A stretch of 64,000 bases of DNA from an uncultured Eubacterium sp. (GTDB lineage: Bacteria; Bacillota; Clostridia; Lachnospirales; Lachnospiraceae). Of this stretch, positions 54,510 to 61,883 are shown in pieces. Within the stretch, counting starts at the first letter, position 1, and each line of letters opens with the position of its first letter. The stretch covers positions 1 to 64,000 of the forward strand of contig CATLIX010000008.1 in assembly GCA_949959185.1 (NCBI GenBank). Direction: 5' to 3'. Under the pieces are notes generated by a model, which searched no databases, was not told the origin of the DNA, and worked only from the letters and a program-made list of their open reading frames with translations. The translations under genes and the position numbers were made by a program.

Positions 54510-55253
54510 CTACATTCCCATGCCGCCGTCTGCCTGGATGACCTGCCCGGTCAGATAAGAGGCGTCTTCAGAGGCCAGGAAGCAGACCACCTTTGCCACT
54601 TCTTCCGCTGTTCCGAACCTCCGGAAAGGAATCTGGGCTTTTCCGGCTTCCACTGCTGCTTCCGGCAGTTTTTCCGTCATCTCCGTTTCAATAAATCCAG
54701 GTGCAACTGCATTGACGCGGATTTCTCTGGATGCAAGCTCTCTGGCCAGGGATTTGGTCAGTCCGATAATCCCGGCCTTGGAAGCCGCATAGTTGGTCTG
54801 TCCCGCATTTCCCATAATTCCGGAAATGGAAGAAATATTCACAATACTGCCAGATTTCTGGCGCAGCATTTGCCTGGCCCCATGCTTACAGGTATGGAAC
54901 ACCCCTTTTAAATTCGTGTCCAGCACTTCGTCAAACTCTGCTTCTGTCATTTTCAGAATCAGGTTATCTCTGGTAATTCCTGCGTTGTTTACCAGAATAT
55001 CGAGACGTTTATATTCTGACACCACCTGCTTTATCATCTGCTCCACAGCCTCCGGATCTGCCACGCTGCACTGAAACAGCGACGCGCTCCCTCCTGCGGC
55101 CTGAATTTCCGCTCTGGTCTGCTCTGCCTGTTCCTGAGAGCCATTATAATTTATCACCACATGGGCTCCTTCGGCAGCCAGCGCTTTTGCAATGGCCCTG
55201 CCAATCCCGCGGGAGCCTCCTGTTACCAGAGCTGTCTGTCCTGCTAATTTCAT
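54510..55253 (-). CDS. fabG: 3-oxoacyl-ACP reductase FabG
   Basis: NADPH-dependent short-chain dehydrogenase. Nucleotide loop TGGSRGIGRAIAKAL, NNAG in LVNNAGITRDNL, and the catalytic Ser/Tyr/Lys in NISSISGIMGNAGQTNYAAS followed by KAG. 247 residues. AGGAGGG precedes the ATG. Confidence 0.97.
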   Translation of the reverse strand: MKLAGQTALVTGGSRGIGRAIAKALAAEGAHVVINYNGSQEQAEQTRAEIQAAGGSASLFQCSVADPEAVEQMIKQVVSEYKRLDILVNNAGITRDNLILKMTEAEFDEVLDTNLKGVFHTCKHGARQMLRQKSGSIVNISSISGIMGNAGQTNYAASKAGIIGLTKSLARELASREIRVNAVAPGFIETEMTEKLPEAAVEAGKAQIPFRRFGTAEEVAKVVCFLASEDASYLTGQVIQADGGMGM

Positions 55254-55283
55254 ATGGGTTCCCTCCTGCCTTTCTGTCTGTCC

Positions 55284-56213
55284 TCATCCTTCTGTCCGCA
55301 GCATTTCCAGCAGCCGCTCCATGTCTTCCACCGTTTCCACATGATAACTGTCCACATGGGGCGCAATTTTTTTCAGGAATCCGGAAAGGGTCTTTTTGGG
55401 ACCGATTTCAATAAACGTATCCACACCCTCCGACACCATAAGTTCCACGCTCTGCTGCCAGCGCACCGGAGCGAAAATCTGCTTCTCCAGCAGCCCCTTC
55501 ACTTCATCTTTATCACTGACAGAACCGGCGGTCACATTGGAAATATAAGGCGTTTTCAATTCTCTGATTTCCACCTTTTCCAGTTCTGCCGCCAGCTTCT
55601 TTCCTGCTTCCGCCAGTAATTCGGAATGAAACGGTCCGCTGACGTTCAGAGGGATACACCGTTTCGCTCCTGCTTCCTGCAGGTTTTTCGCCGCCTGCTT
55701 CACAGCCTGTTCCTGTCCGGTAATCACAATCTGTCCGGGACAGTTGTAATTGGCTACGGATACAATCCCTTTTGTCTTCTCACAGATTTTTTCCACCAGA
55801 CTGCTGTCTGCGCCCATAACCGCCATCATGGCTCCGCCTGCGGGCACTGCCTCCTGCATCAGCCTGCCCCGCTTTACAATCAGTTTCAGAGCGTCATGTA
55901 CCGACAGTCCGCCAGAAGCAGTCAGGGCCGCATATTCGCCCAGACTTAAACCTGCATTTACAGAAGAGGAAACCCCCTGTTCTTCCAGCACTTTCAATAT
56001 TGCAAGTTCTACGGTAAGCATGGCAACCTGTGTATATTCCGTAACGTGCAGCTTCTCATTTTCCCGGAAGATCAGCTCCTCCATGGACATGCCGGACACT
56101 TTTCCGGCAATGGCAAACACTTCCTTCGCCCTGTCATAATTTTCATAAAAATCCCTGCCCATTCCGGTATACTGGGCGCCCTGTCCCGGAAATACAAATG
56201 CAATTTTTCTCAT
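55284..56213 (-). CDS. fabD: Malonyl-CoA:ACP transacylase FabD
   Basis: Loads malonyl groups onto ACP. FVFPGQGAQYTGMGRDFYEN at the start and the nucleophile elbow GLSLGEYAAL (Ser), where the position that is His in E. coli GHSLGEY is Leu; NVSGPFHSELL gives the catalytic His. 309 residues. The ATG overlaps the fabK stop by 4 bases. Confidence 0.96.
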   Translation of the reverse strand: MRKIAFVFPGQGAQYTGMGRDFYENYDRAKEVFAIAGKVSGMSMEELIFRENEKLHVTEYTQVAMLTVELAILKVLEEQGVSSSVNAGLSLGEYAALTASGGLSVHDALKLIVKRGRLMQEAVPAGGAMMAVMGADSSLVEKICEKTKGIVSVANYNCPGQIVITGQEQAVKQAAKNLQEAGAKRCIPLNVSGPFHSELLAEAGKKLAAELEKVEIRELKTPYISNVTAGSVSDKDEVKGLLEKQIFAPVRWQQSVELMVSEGVDTFIEIGPKKTLSGFLKKIAPHVDSYHVETVEDMERLLEMLRTEG

Positions 56214-57142
56214 TTTCCTGCCCCCTGCATCAAAGCTGCGGCTTCTTCCATCATTTCCTCTATCATTTCCCGGCAGCTCTGTTCTTTCTTAATCAGTCCT
56301 GCAATCTGGCCTGCCATTACAGTCCCGTGTTTTACATCCCCGTCTATCACCGCATTCCGCAGAGAGCCTGCGGCGAGCAGTTCCAGTTCTTCAAAGGGGA
56401 CTCCCTCCTGCTCCTTCTGTATGTAATCTCTGGTCATCTGATTGCGGAGCTGGCGGATAGGGTGTCCATGGCTTCTTCCGGTCACTGCGGAATCAATATC
56501 CTTTGCCCTGATAATCCGCTCTTTGTAATTTGGATGGCAGATGGATTCCTCTGCCACCACAAACCGGGTTCCAATCTGCACTGCCTGAGCGCCCAGCATA
56601 AAGGCTGCCGCAATGCCTCTTCCGTCTCCGATTCCTCCGGCTGCAATCACCGGAATTTTCACCGCATCCACAACCTGGGGCACCAGCGTCATGGTGGTGG
56701 CGGCTCCAATATGGCCGCCGGACTCGGTTCCCTCTGCAATCACTGCATCCGCACCGCCGCGCTCCATCATTCTGGCCAGTGCCACGCTGGCTACCACCGG
56801 AATCACTTTACTCCCGGCCTCTTTCCAGATTTCCATGTATTTTCCCGGATTCCCGGCGCCGGTGGTAATCACCGGAACTTTTTCTTCCGCAAGTACCTGC
56901 GCCACCTCATCCGCATAAGGGCTTAAAAGCATTACATTTACCCCGATGGGCCGGTCTGTCTGTTCTCTGGCTTTGCGGATTTCTCCCCGCACCCAGTCTG
57001 CCGGTGCGTTTGCAGCGCCGATAATGCCAAGTCCTCCGGCCGCCGACACAGCGGCCGCCAGATGATGTTCTGCCACCCAGGCCATACCGCCCTGGATGAT
57101 GGGTACTTCTATCTGTAACAGCTCTGTAATCTCTGTCTTCAA
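56210..57142 (-). CDS. fabK: Enoyl-ACP reductase II FabK
   Basis: FMN-dependent reductase for the last step of each elongation cycle, in place of FabI. IEVPIIQGGMAWVAEHHLAA, GVNVMLLSP, EGTESGGHIGAATTMTLVPQ and AAGGIGDGRGIAAAFMLGAQ match the family. The start is taken as TTG 57142 (AGAGGTG 6 bases upstream); GTG 57151 leaves no room for a ribosome site after the acpP stop. No fabI seen, so triclosan insensitivity would be expected of this reductase. Confidence 0.94.
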   Translation of the reverse strand: MKTEITELLQIEVPIIQGGMAWVAEHHLAAAVSAAGGLGIIGAANAPADWVRGEIRKAREQTDRPIGVNVMLLSPYADEVAQVLAEEKVPVITTGAGNPGKYMEIWKEAGSKVIPVVASVALARMMERGGADAVIAEGTESGGHIGAATTMTLVPQVVDAVKIPVIAAGGIGDGRGIAAAFMLGAQAVQIGTRFVVAEESICHPNYKERIIRAKDIDSAVTGRSHGHPIRQLRNQMTRDYIQKEQEGVPFEELELLAAGSLRNAVIDGDVKHGTVMAGQIAGLIKKEQSCREMIEEMMEEAAALMQGAGK

Positions 57143-57154
57143 TTGCCACACCTC

Positions 57155-57385
57155 TTATTCCACGCCTTTTTCTTTCAGATACTCTGCCACATCTCCCACA
57201 GTCGCCAGTTTCTCCAGATCCTCTGAAGGGATTTCCACGGAATATTCGTCTTCCAGTGCCATCACCAGCTCAAATAAGTCCAGGGAGTCTGCTCCCAGGT
57301 CGTCCTTGAAAGAATCTTCCGGTGTAATCTTTCCTGCTTCTGTGTTTAACTGCTCAGCAATCAGTTCTTTTATTCTCTCTAACAT
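57155..57385 (-). CDS. acpP: Acyl carrier protein
   Basis: 76 residues, highly acidic, with the phosphopantetheine site in [20 protein letters not shown] (Ser of DSL). First gene of the fab operon. AAGGAG precedes the ATG. Confidence 0.97.
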   Translation of the reverse strand: MLERIKELIAEQLNTEAGKITPEDSFKDDLGADSLDLFELVMALEDEYSVEIPSEDLEKLATVGDVAEYLKEKGVE

Positions 57386-57414
57386 CTTTCATTCTCCTTT
57401 TAATTTTCAAATAT

Positions 57415-57427
57415 TTTGATATTCAAA
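57415..57427. promoter_or_regulatory. FabT/MarR-type operator palindrome at the acpP start site
   Basis: TTTGATATTCAAA is a perfect 5-3-5 palindrome. It closely resembles the streptococcal FabT box (TTTGA-N3-TCAAA) and overlaps the -10 edge and expected transcript start of acpP, where a bound repressor would block initiation. A further half-site (TTTGAAAATT on the minus strand) follows. No regulator gene is linked. Confidence 0.65.
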
Positions 57428-57454
57428 GTATAGCACAAAAATTTTCTTTGTCAA
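57427..57454 (-). promoter_or_regulatory. Promoter of the fab operon
   Basis: Minus strand perfect TTGACA (57449-57454), 16-base spacer, TATACT (57427-57432), about 45 bases before acpP. Confidence 0.85.
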
Positions 57455-57495
57455 TCCTGTTTTTTATCTGTTCAGATTTCTGATAACTTTCCAAT

Positions 57496-57526
57496 TTGAC
57501 GGTAGAAATTTTTCCCTGCATATGAT
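57496..57526 (+). promoter_or_regulatory. Candidate promoter of the HD-GYP gene
   Basis: TTGACG (57496-57501), a long 19-base spacer, TATGAT (57521-57526), about 75 bases before the start codon. It diverges from the fab promoter with 41 bases between the -35 boxes. Confidence 0.5.
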
Positions 57527-57539
57527 ATTCTATTAAGGA

Positions 57540-57572
57540 GAGAACAGTCCGGACTCTGTAACCGGCGTTCTC
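57540..57572 (+). other. Leader hairpin of the HD-GYP transcript
   Basis: GAGAAC (540-545) pairs with GTTCTC (567-572), and an inner CCGG pairs with CCGG. No T-run follows and ATG 57603 is 30 bases downstream. Too short for a c-di-GMP riboswitch. Confidence 0.5.
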
Positions 57573-57602
57573 ACTGCTAACAGGATAAAGGGGGAAATGG
57601 TA

Positions 57603-58697
57603 ATGATAAAATTAGCAACCAGAGATTTGTCCGCAGGAATGGTTACTGCTGCTCCTGTTTACAGTAAGACAGGCCAGCTTCTGTTTCCTGCCCGTACGGT
57701 GATGACTACCCAGAGAATTTCCTATCTGGAGTTCTACGGAATTGAGAACGTCCAGATTATCCCGGAAAAAGACATTACCGATGCTTCTGTGGAAGATTTT
57801 GCCCAGGATAACGATACGGAATCTTATTCCCAGAAAGTAAAACGGAGCCGGAAGTTCCACATGTTTAAGGTCGATTACTCCAAAAAAACCAAATTTCTGG
57901 AGAATTCTTTTCAAAATCTGATAAATAAAACCGAGGTTCTTGACTCAGGCGCTCTTCTGGAGCAAATCAGCAGCCTGTATACCGACCACCTCACATCTCT
58001 TTCTGTTTTTGATATGCTGCACAACATGCGCCAGATTGACGACACCACTTATGCCCACAGTATCAATGTGGCCATTATCAGCCGTATGATGGGTAAATGG
58101 CTTTCATTTTCCGATGAAGATCTGGAAATTCTGACTCTGGCCGGTTTGCTGCACGATATCGGAAAGTGCAAAGTTGACCCGAACATTCTTTCCAAGCCCG
58201 ATACGCTGACTCCGGCAGAATTCAGACAGGTAAAACAGCATCCCCGGTACGGCATGGAGATTCTTGCCGATTTCAATCTGGACGAACGGGTCCGCTCCGC
58301 GGTTCTCATGCACCATGAACGCTGCGATGGTTCCGGCTACCCTTCCGGGCTGAAAGGAAATGCCATCGCCGACTTTGCCAAAATCATCGCCATCGCCGAT
58401 GTATACGACGCCATGACCTGCAACCGCTGTTACCGGAAGGGAATCTGTCCCTTTGAAGTGATTGCCACTTTTGAGCGCAAAGGCTTTGAACGATATGAGT
58501 CTGCGTATCTGCTTCCTTTCCTGACGAATATTATCAATACCTATATTGGCAACACGGTGCTGTTAAACGATGGTTCCTCCGGCAAAATCATCCTCATTAA
58601 CAAACAGTATCTGTCCCGGCCGGTCATCAGCACTCCGGCAGAGAAATATCTGGATTTGTCCAGACATCCGGAACTTTATATTCAGGCAATTATATAG
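57603..58697 (+). CDS. HD-GYP domain protein (probable c-di-GMP phosphodiesterase)
   Basis: An N-terminal domain of about 110 residues and a C-terminal HD-GYP domain. The metal-binding HD is in AGLLHDIGKCKVDPNILSKP, further His in VKQHPRYGMEIL, and the GYP signature in MHHERCDGSGYPSGLKG; IIAIADVYDAMTCNRCY follows. These enzymes hydrolyse c-di-GMP to pGpG/GMP, so it would oppose braking by the PilZ protein at 11814. ATG 57603 has AAGGGGG about 9 bases upstream; an ATG at 57597 is too close to it. Confidence 0.92.
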   Translation: MIKLATRDLSAGMVTAAPVYSKTGQLLFPARTVMTTQRISYLEFYGIENVQIIPEKDITDASVEDFAQDNDTESYSQKVKRSRKFHMFKVDYSKKTKFLENSFQNLINKTEVLDSGALLEQISSLYTDHLTSLSVFDMLHNMRQIDDTTYAHSINVAIISRMMGKWLSFSDEDLEILTLAGLLHDIGKCKVDPNILSKPDTLTPAEFRQVKQHPRYGMEILADFNLDERVRSAVLMHHERCDGSGYPSGLKGNAIADFAKIIAIADVYDAMTCNRCYRKGICPFEVIATFERKGFERYESAYLLPFLTNIINTYIGNTVLLNDGSSGKIILINKQYLSRPVISTPAEKYLDLSRHPELYIQAII

Positions 58698-58737
58698 CAG
58701 CAACTTTACAGGGAAAGTAAAAGAAAAGAGGTAAATT

Positions 58738-59079
58738 ATGAGTGAAAAGCCCAACACCAGCCCCGAAACTGACGGAATGGAAGACGATGATTCCGACATA
58801 CTTGTGACTCTGTCTCTGGACGACGATTCCGAAGTGGAATGCAGAATTCTTACGATTTTTGAACTGGAAGACCAGGATTACATTGTACTTCTCCCGCTGG
58901 ACAAAGACGGCAATGACAATGAAGAAGGAGAAGTGTTCATTTACCGTTATCACGAAGATGACGACGGCAATCCTTCTCTGGAAAATATCGAAGATGACAA
59001 CGAATACGAGGCAGTCACCGACCGGTTTGACGAACTTCTGGATGAAGCAGAATGGGATTCTCTCCTGGGTGAAGACTGA
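58738..59079 (+). CDS. DUF1292 family protein
   Basis: A 113-residue, very acidic protein with the DUF1292 core (VECRILTIFELEDQDYIVLL, EGEVFIYRYHEDDDGNPSLE). Similar proteins (YrzB) accompany yrvK/mreB-region genes in Firmicutes; function unknown. AGAGGT lies before the ATG. It lies 40 bases after the HD-GYP gene in the same transcript. Confidence 0.85.
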   Translation: MSEKPNTSPETDGMEDDDSDILVTLSLDDDSEVECRILTIFELEDQDYIVLLPLDKDGNDNEEGEVFIYRYHEDDDGNPSLENIEDDNEYEAVTDRFDELLDEAEWDSLLGED

Positions 59080-59086
59080 CAGAGGC

Positions 59087-59138
59087 CATGCGGCATAAGT
59101 TATGACAGAGCAATTCATAACTTATGCCGCATGTTTTT
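59087..59138 (+). terminator. Intrinsic terminator of the HD-GYP/DUF1292 unit
   Basis: A perfect 19-bp stem (arms 59087-59105 and 59115-59133, CATGCGGC...), 9-base loop, followed by TTTTTCATTTT. The convergent helicase gene ends 5 bases beyond, so the stem may also slow transcription from that side. Confidence 0.9.
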
Positions 59139-59142
59139 CATT

Positions 59143-60921
59143 TTAAGAAGTCCGGGAAGATTCTTCCGGCTGCATTTCTTCCAGAAACCGGGAAACATCC
59201 AGTTCCCTGCCATTGTAGTTCCTGACACTGTGAATACAGAGTTCTTTTCTGGCTCTGGTAACTCCCACATAGAACATTCTGCGTTCCTCCTCCAGCTCCA
59301 TATCCAGAACAGCTTTCTTATAAGGCATCAGTTCTTCATTCACATCCAGGATATGTACTTTTTCGTACTCCAGCCCTTTGGCACTGTGCAGGGTGGCCAG
59401 AGAAACGCAGTCTGTCAGCAGTTCCTGCTGCTGTTTCTGCCGCTGCAGTTCCTTCGTATATTCCTCCATATGGTCAAACCACTCCTCATAAGAGGAAAAT
59501 TGTCTGGCACCGCCCTGAAGTTCATCCAGCACTTCCAGCAAATGCTCTCCGCTGATTCTGCGGTATTGCGCATAAGCCTCCAGAAATTCCTCATATCCGA
59601 TTCCCATTCGGATATAATTGATGGCAGCATAAGGCCCGATTCTGCTTAAAACACGCAAATCCGCTTCTAACTGTTCAATCCGTTCTGCAACCCAGTGCTG
59701 CTTTTTCTCATAAAAATAATCTGCCCACACGTCAAACGCCACCGTGTCTTCCGGCAGACTGTCTCTGGTGATATACCGGTTGGGCCGGTTCATAATCTGA
59801 AGCATGTCCTTCCGGCTCCGGCTTCCCTGCCCAAGACGTATGTAAGTCAGAATATCTCTGGTTATCCAGTGCTCATAAAGATTCGGAATATTATCTCTGG
59901 TGCGGAAAGGAATGTTGTACGCCATAAGCCGGGACATAAAGATGCGGGGCTGGGTATTGGTGCGGAACAGAACCGCCATATCATTGTAACCGTACCCGGC
60001 TTTCACATCCTGTAAAATCTGTTCAACCACCCCTTTTCCCTCCTCCTGCTGATTTTCCCAGAGGTAATACTGTACTGTGGCATCCTGATTTCCGCCGGAC
60101 TGAAGGTTTTTTTCAAACCGCCGGGTATTATGGGAAATCAGCCGCCGGGATGCATCTACAATGGATTTTCCAGAGCGGTAATTTACATCAAGAAGCACCT
60201 GCCCGGCCTCCGGATATACCTGTGTAAATCCCAGCATCAGTTCCGGTTTTGCACCCCGGAACCTGTAAATGGACTGATCGTCGTCTCCTACCACAAACAG
60301 ATTATTTTCCGGCAGCGCCAGCATTTTCACGATATCGAACTGAAGTTTGTTGATATCCTGAAACTCATCAATTAAAATATACTGATATTTCCGCTGCCAG
60401 GCTGACAGAATATCCTTCCTCTGGTCGAACAGTTCATAACAGTACACCAGCATATCGTCGAAATCAATCAGGCGGTGCTGCTTCATCCTGTCGTCATAGT
60501 TCCGGTAAATCTGCTCAAAAATTTCTTTGGCGCATGTTTTGGAATAATAATGCTCCAGAGCAATTCCGGTATTTTTCATCAGACTGATTTCTCCCAGCAA
60601 ATCCCCCATAAATTCTTTTTCGTCTTCATATTCCAGATGCATATGCCGTATAATATCCCCCATAAACTGAAAACGTTGTTCTTCCCGGATAATATTCCCT
60701 GCGTGAAATCCATAGGCGTGTTTGAGAATATGAAAAAAGACGGCGTGAAAGGTTCCGAACGTAACCGGATACTTTTTCCCGCCTGTGAGACGGTAAAACC
60801 GTTCCTTCATTTCTGTTGCTGCCGCTCTGGTAAATGTGATTACGAGAATATGGGACGGGTCTGCGTGCTGATTTGTAATCAGGTATTTTGTCCGCTCCGT
60901 GATAACGGTGGTCTTACCCAC
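59143..60921 (-). CDS. UvrD/Rep-type ATP-dependent DNA helicase, split from its N-terminus at Walker A
   Basis: Superfamily 1 helicase: ITFTRAAATEMKERF (Ia), VTFGTFHAVFFHIL (Ib), YILIDEFQDINKLQFDIVKM (II, DEFQD), VVGDDDQSIYRFRGAKPEL (III), LATLHSAKGLEYEKVHILDV (V) and FYVGVTRARKEL (VI). It would unwind DNA in repair or replication restart. The first residues in this frame are V-G-K-T-T; the preceding A-A-P-G-S-G of Walker A is encoded just upstream but one base out of frame (next entry). No start codon with a ribosome site exists in this frame, so as it stands the gene is probably inactive or needs a frameshift. Confidence 0.85.
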   Translation of the reverse strand: MGKTTVITERTKYLITNQHADPSHILVITFTRAAATEMKERFYRLTGGKKYPVTFGTFHAVFFHILKHAYGFHAGNIIREEQRFQFMGDIIRHMHLEYEDEKEFMGDLLGEISLMKNTGIALEHYYSKTCAKEIFEQIYRNYDDRMKQHRLIDFDDMLVYCYELFDQRKDILSAWQRKYQYILIDEFQDINKLQFDIVKMLALPENNLFVVGDDDQSIYRFRGAKPELMLGFTQVYPEAGQVLLDVNYRSGKSIVDASRRLISHNTRRFEKNLQSGGNQDATVQYYLWENQQEEGKGVVEQILQDVKAGYGYNDMAVLFRTNTQPRIFMSRLMAYNIPFRTRDNIPNLYEHWITRDILTYIRLGQGSRSRKDMLQIMNRPNRYITRDSLPEDTVAFDVWADYFYEKKQHWVAERIEQLEADLRVLSRIGPYAAINYIRMGIGYEEFLEAYAQYRRISGEHLLEVLDELQGGARQFSSYEEWFDHMEEYTKELQRQKQQQELLTDCVSLATLHSAKGLEYEKVHILDVNEELMPYKKAVLDMELEEERRMFYVGVTRARKELCIHSVRNYNGRELDVSRFLEEMQPEESSRTS

Positions 60922-61003
60922 TGCCTGGTGCAGCTATGCACAAGCAAGCTCCCTTAAAATGCCTAATTGCTTCACTTTGAGACTTATCAAAAATATATTC
61001 CAT
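60914..61003 (-). pseudogene. Detached N-terminal 29 codons of the helicase
   Basis: ATG 61003 (GGAGG 11 bases upstream) opens a frame MEYIFDKSQSEAIRHF followed by KGACLCIAAPGSG and TAA. This is a proper helicase Q-motif and first half of Walker A. An additional G in the run 60917-60919 shifts the frame; removing one G would join PGSG to KTT and give a full-length helicase of 59143-61003. The codons use AGG and ATA, more like the AT-rich element to the right than the helicase body. Confidence 0.7.
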
Positions 61004-61020
61004 ATTGTGAAATTCCTCCA

Positions 61021-61043
61021 TTTGTGTAGTTTTTTGTGTAGTT
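61021..61043. repeat. Tandem 11-bp repeat near the element boundary
   Basis: TTTGTGTAGTT occurs at 61021-61031 and 61033-61043, 12 bases apart, about 100 bases from the helicase break. This spacing is typical of integrase arm-type sites at element ends; that role is inference. Confidence 0.5.
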
Positions 61044-61105
61044 AAAAAATTAGGAAAACAGTCCAAACAGTTTTTGTGATAACCAAATCATCATAAACAA
61101 TCTAA

Positions 61106-61131
61106 AATAAATGTCATGTGACACATTTATT
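61106..61131 (-). terminator. Probable terminator of the coiled-coil gene
   Basis: Nearly palindromic stretch: minus strand AATAAATG-TGTCA / TGACA-TTTATT with a 2-base bulge, followed by TTTAG. It starts 9 bases after the stop at 61140. Confidence 0.5.
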
Positions 61132-61139
61132 ACGCAAGA

Positions 61140-61535
61140 CTAGATTTCAAGTTTCAATCCCAGATAGGTATGTATCATCTTATCAAATTCTTCTCTTTTT
61201 ATAAAATATTCTTTTCCAACTTGCAAGCCAAACTTGTTAGCCTTTGCAAATTTTAGAAATCTAAGGGCAAAATCACTTTCTTTATCAAAAACAGACATGA
61301 TTTCCTTTTTACCAATCAAAGGACTCTGGCAGCTTTCTACTTTTTCCAGCAATCTTTCAGAAATATCCCTTACCTGGTTAATCATTGATTCCTGCACTTC
61401 TACCCTCCATTTCAGGATTTCTATGGTTTCATTCATCTTTTCTATTGCCTGTTCCTTTGCTGATAAATCCATGCTTGCCAACTCCAATTTTTGCCTTGTA
61501 ATTTCCAGCTCATTCTTCAAAACTTCCAGTTCCAT
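61140..61535 (-). CDS. Coiled-coil protein with excisionase-like C-terminus
   Basis: A 131-residue protein. Residues 1-65 are a continuous coiled coil (LEVLKNELEITRQKLELA...). The last 50 residues (PLIGKKEIMSVFDKESDFAL ... GLQVGKEYFIKREEFDKMI) resemble the winged-helix of Xis/MerR-like excisionases, where a ...VGKEYxIxxxEFxK pattern forms the wing. I do not recognise the exact family. It may be a DNA-binding accessory of the element, placed about 220 bases from the boundary. ATG 61535 has AAGGTG upstream; 8 further codons are open. AT-rich codon use unlike the genes left of 60900. Confidence 0.6.
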   Translation of the reverse strand: MELEVLKNELEITRQKLELASMDLSAKEQAIEKMNETIEILKWRVEVQESMINQVRDISERLLEKVESCQSPLIGKKEIMSVFDKESDFALRFLKFAKANKFGLQVGKEYFIKREEFDKMIHTYLGLKLEI

Positions 61536-61578
61536 AATAAACACCTTTTCTTCATGCACTCAACTTCCAATATAGTCA

Positions 61579-61587
61579 ATTATACCA
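61579..61587 (-). promoter_or_regulatory. Extended -10 promoter of the coiled-coil gene
   Basis: Minus strand TGGTATAAT, an extended -10 (TGnTATAAT), about 45 bases before the start. No good -35 box. Confidence 0.55.
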
Positions 61588-61840
61588 TAAGATTTTAAAA
61601 CCATATAGGCTTTTTTGAATATTATCTTTTCACTTAGTTTCTGCAAAAATGTTAAGCCATATATTCAAATACTTTCTGCCAGTCTATGCTTCAATGGAAA
61701 TGAATCAGGAAGAGGTTGGACATGGCAGGGCATTTGATTTTCTTTGTGGAACATTTTCAGTAATTACATACACTGATAAAAGTGTGTAACCTTTTTCATG
61801 AAAAAATATGTAAAAATATCTGTCCAATCTTAAAAAATCT

Positions 61841-61877
61841 CCCATTTTCCAGAAAACAAAAAATTCTGGAAGGTGGG
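61841..61877 (+). promoter_or_regulatory. Hairpin sequestering the ribosome site of the Rep-like gene
   Basis: CCCATTTTCCAGAA (61841-61854) pairs with TTCTGGAAGGTGGG (61864-61877) in 14 consecutive pairs (two G-U), loop of 9. The AAGGTGG ribosome site of the gene starting at 61884 is wholly inside the 3' arm. The rest of the 348-base gap 61536-61883 holds the promoter above and no gene I can support. Confidence 0.7.
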
Positions 61878-61883
61878 ATATTT

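Noticed and set aside
57527..57602. c-di-GMP riboswitch in the HD-GYP leader
   Set aside because: The leader is only about 75 bases and shows a single hairpin, too short for the known classes.
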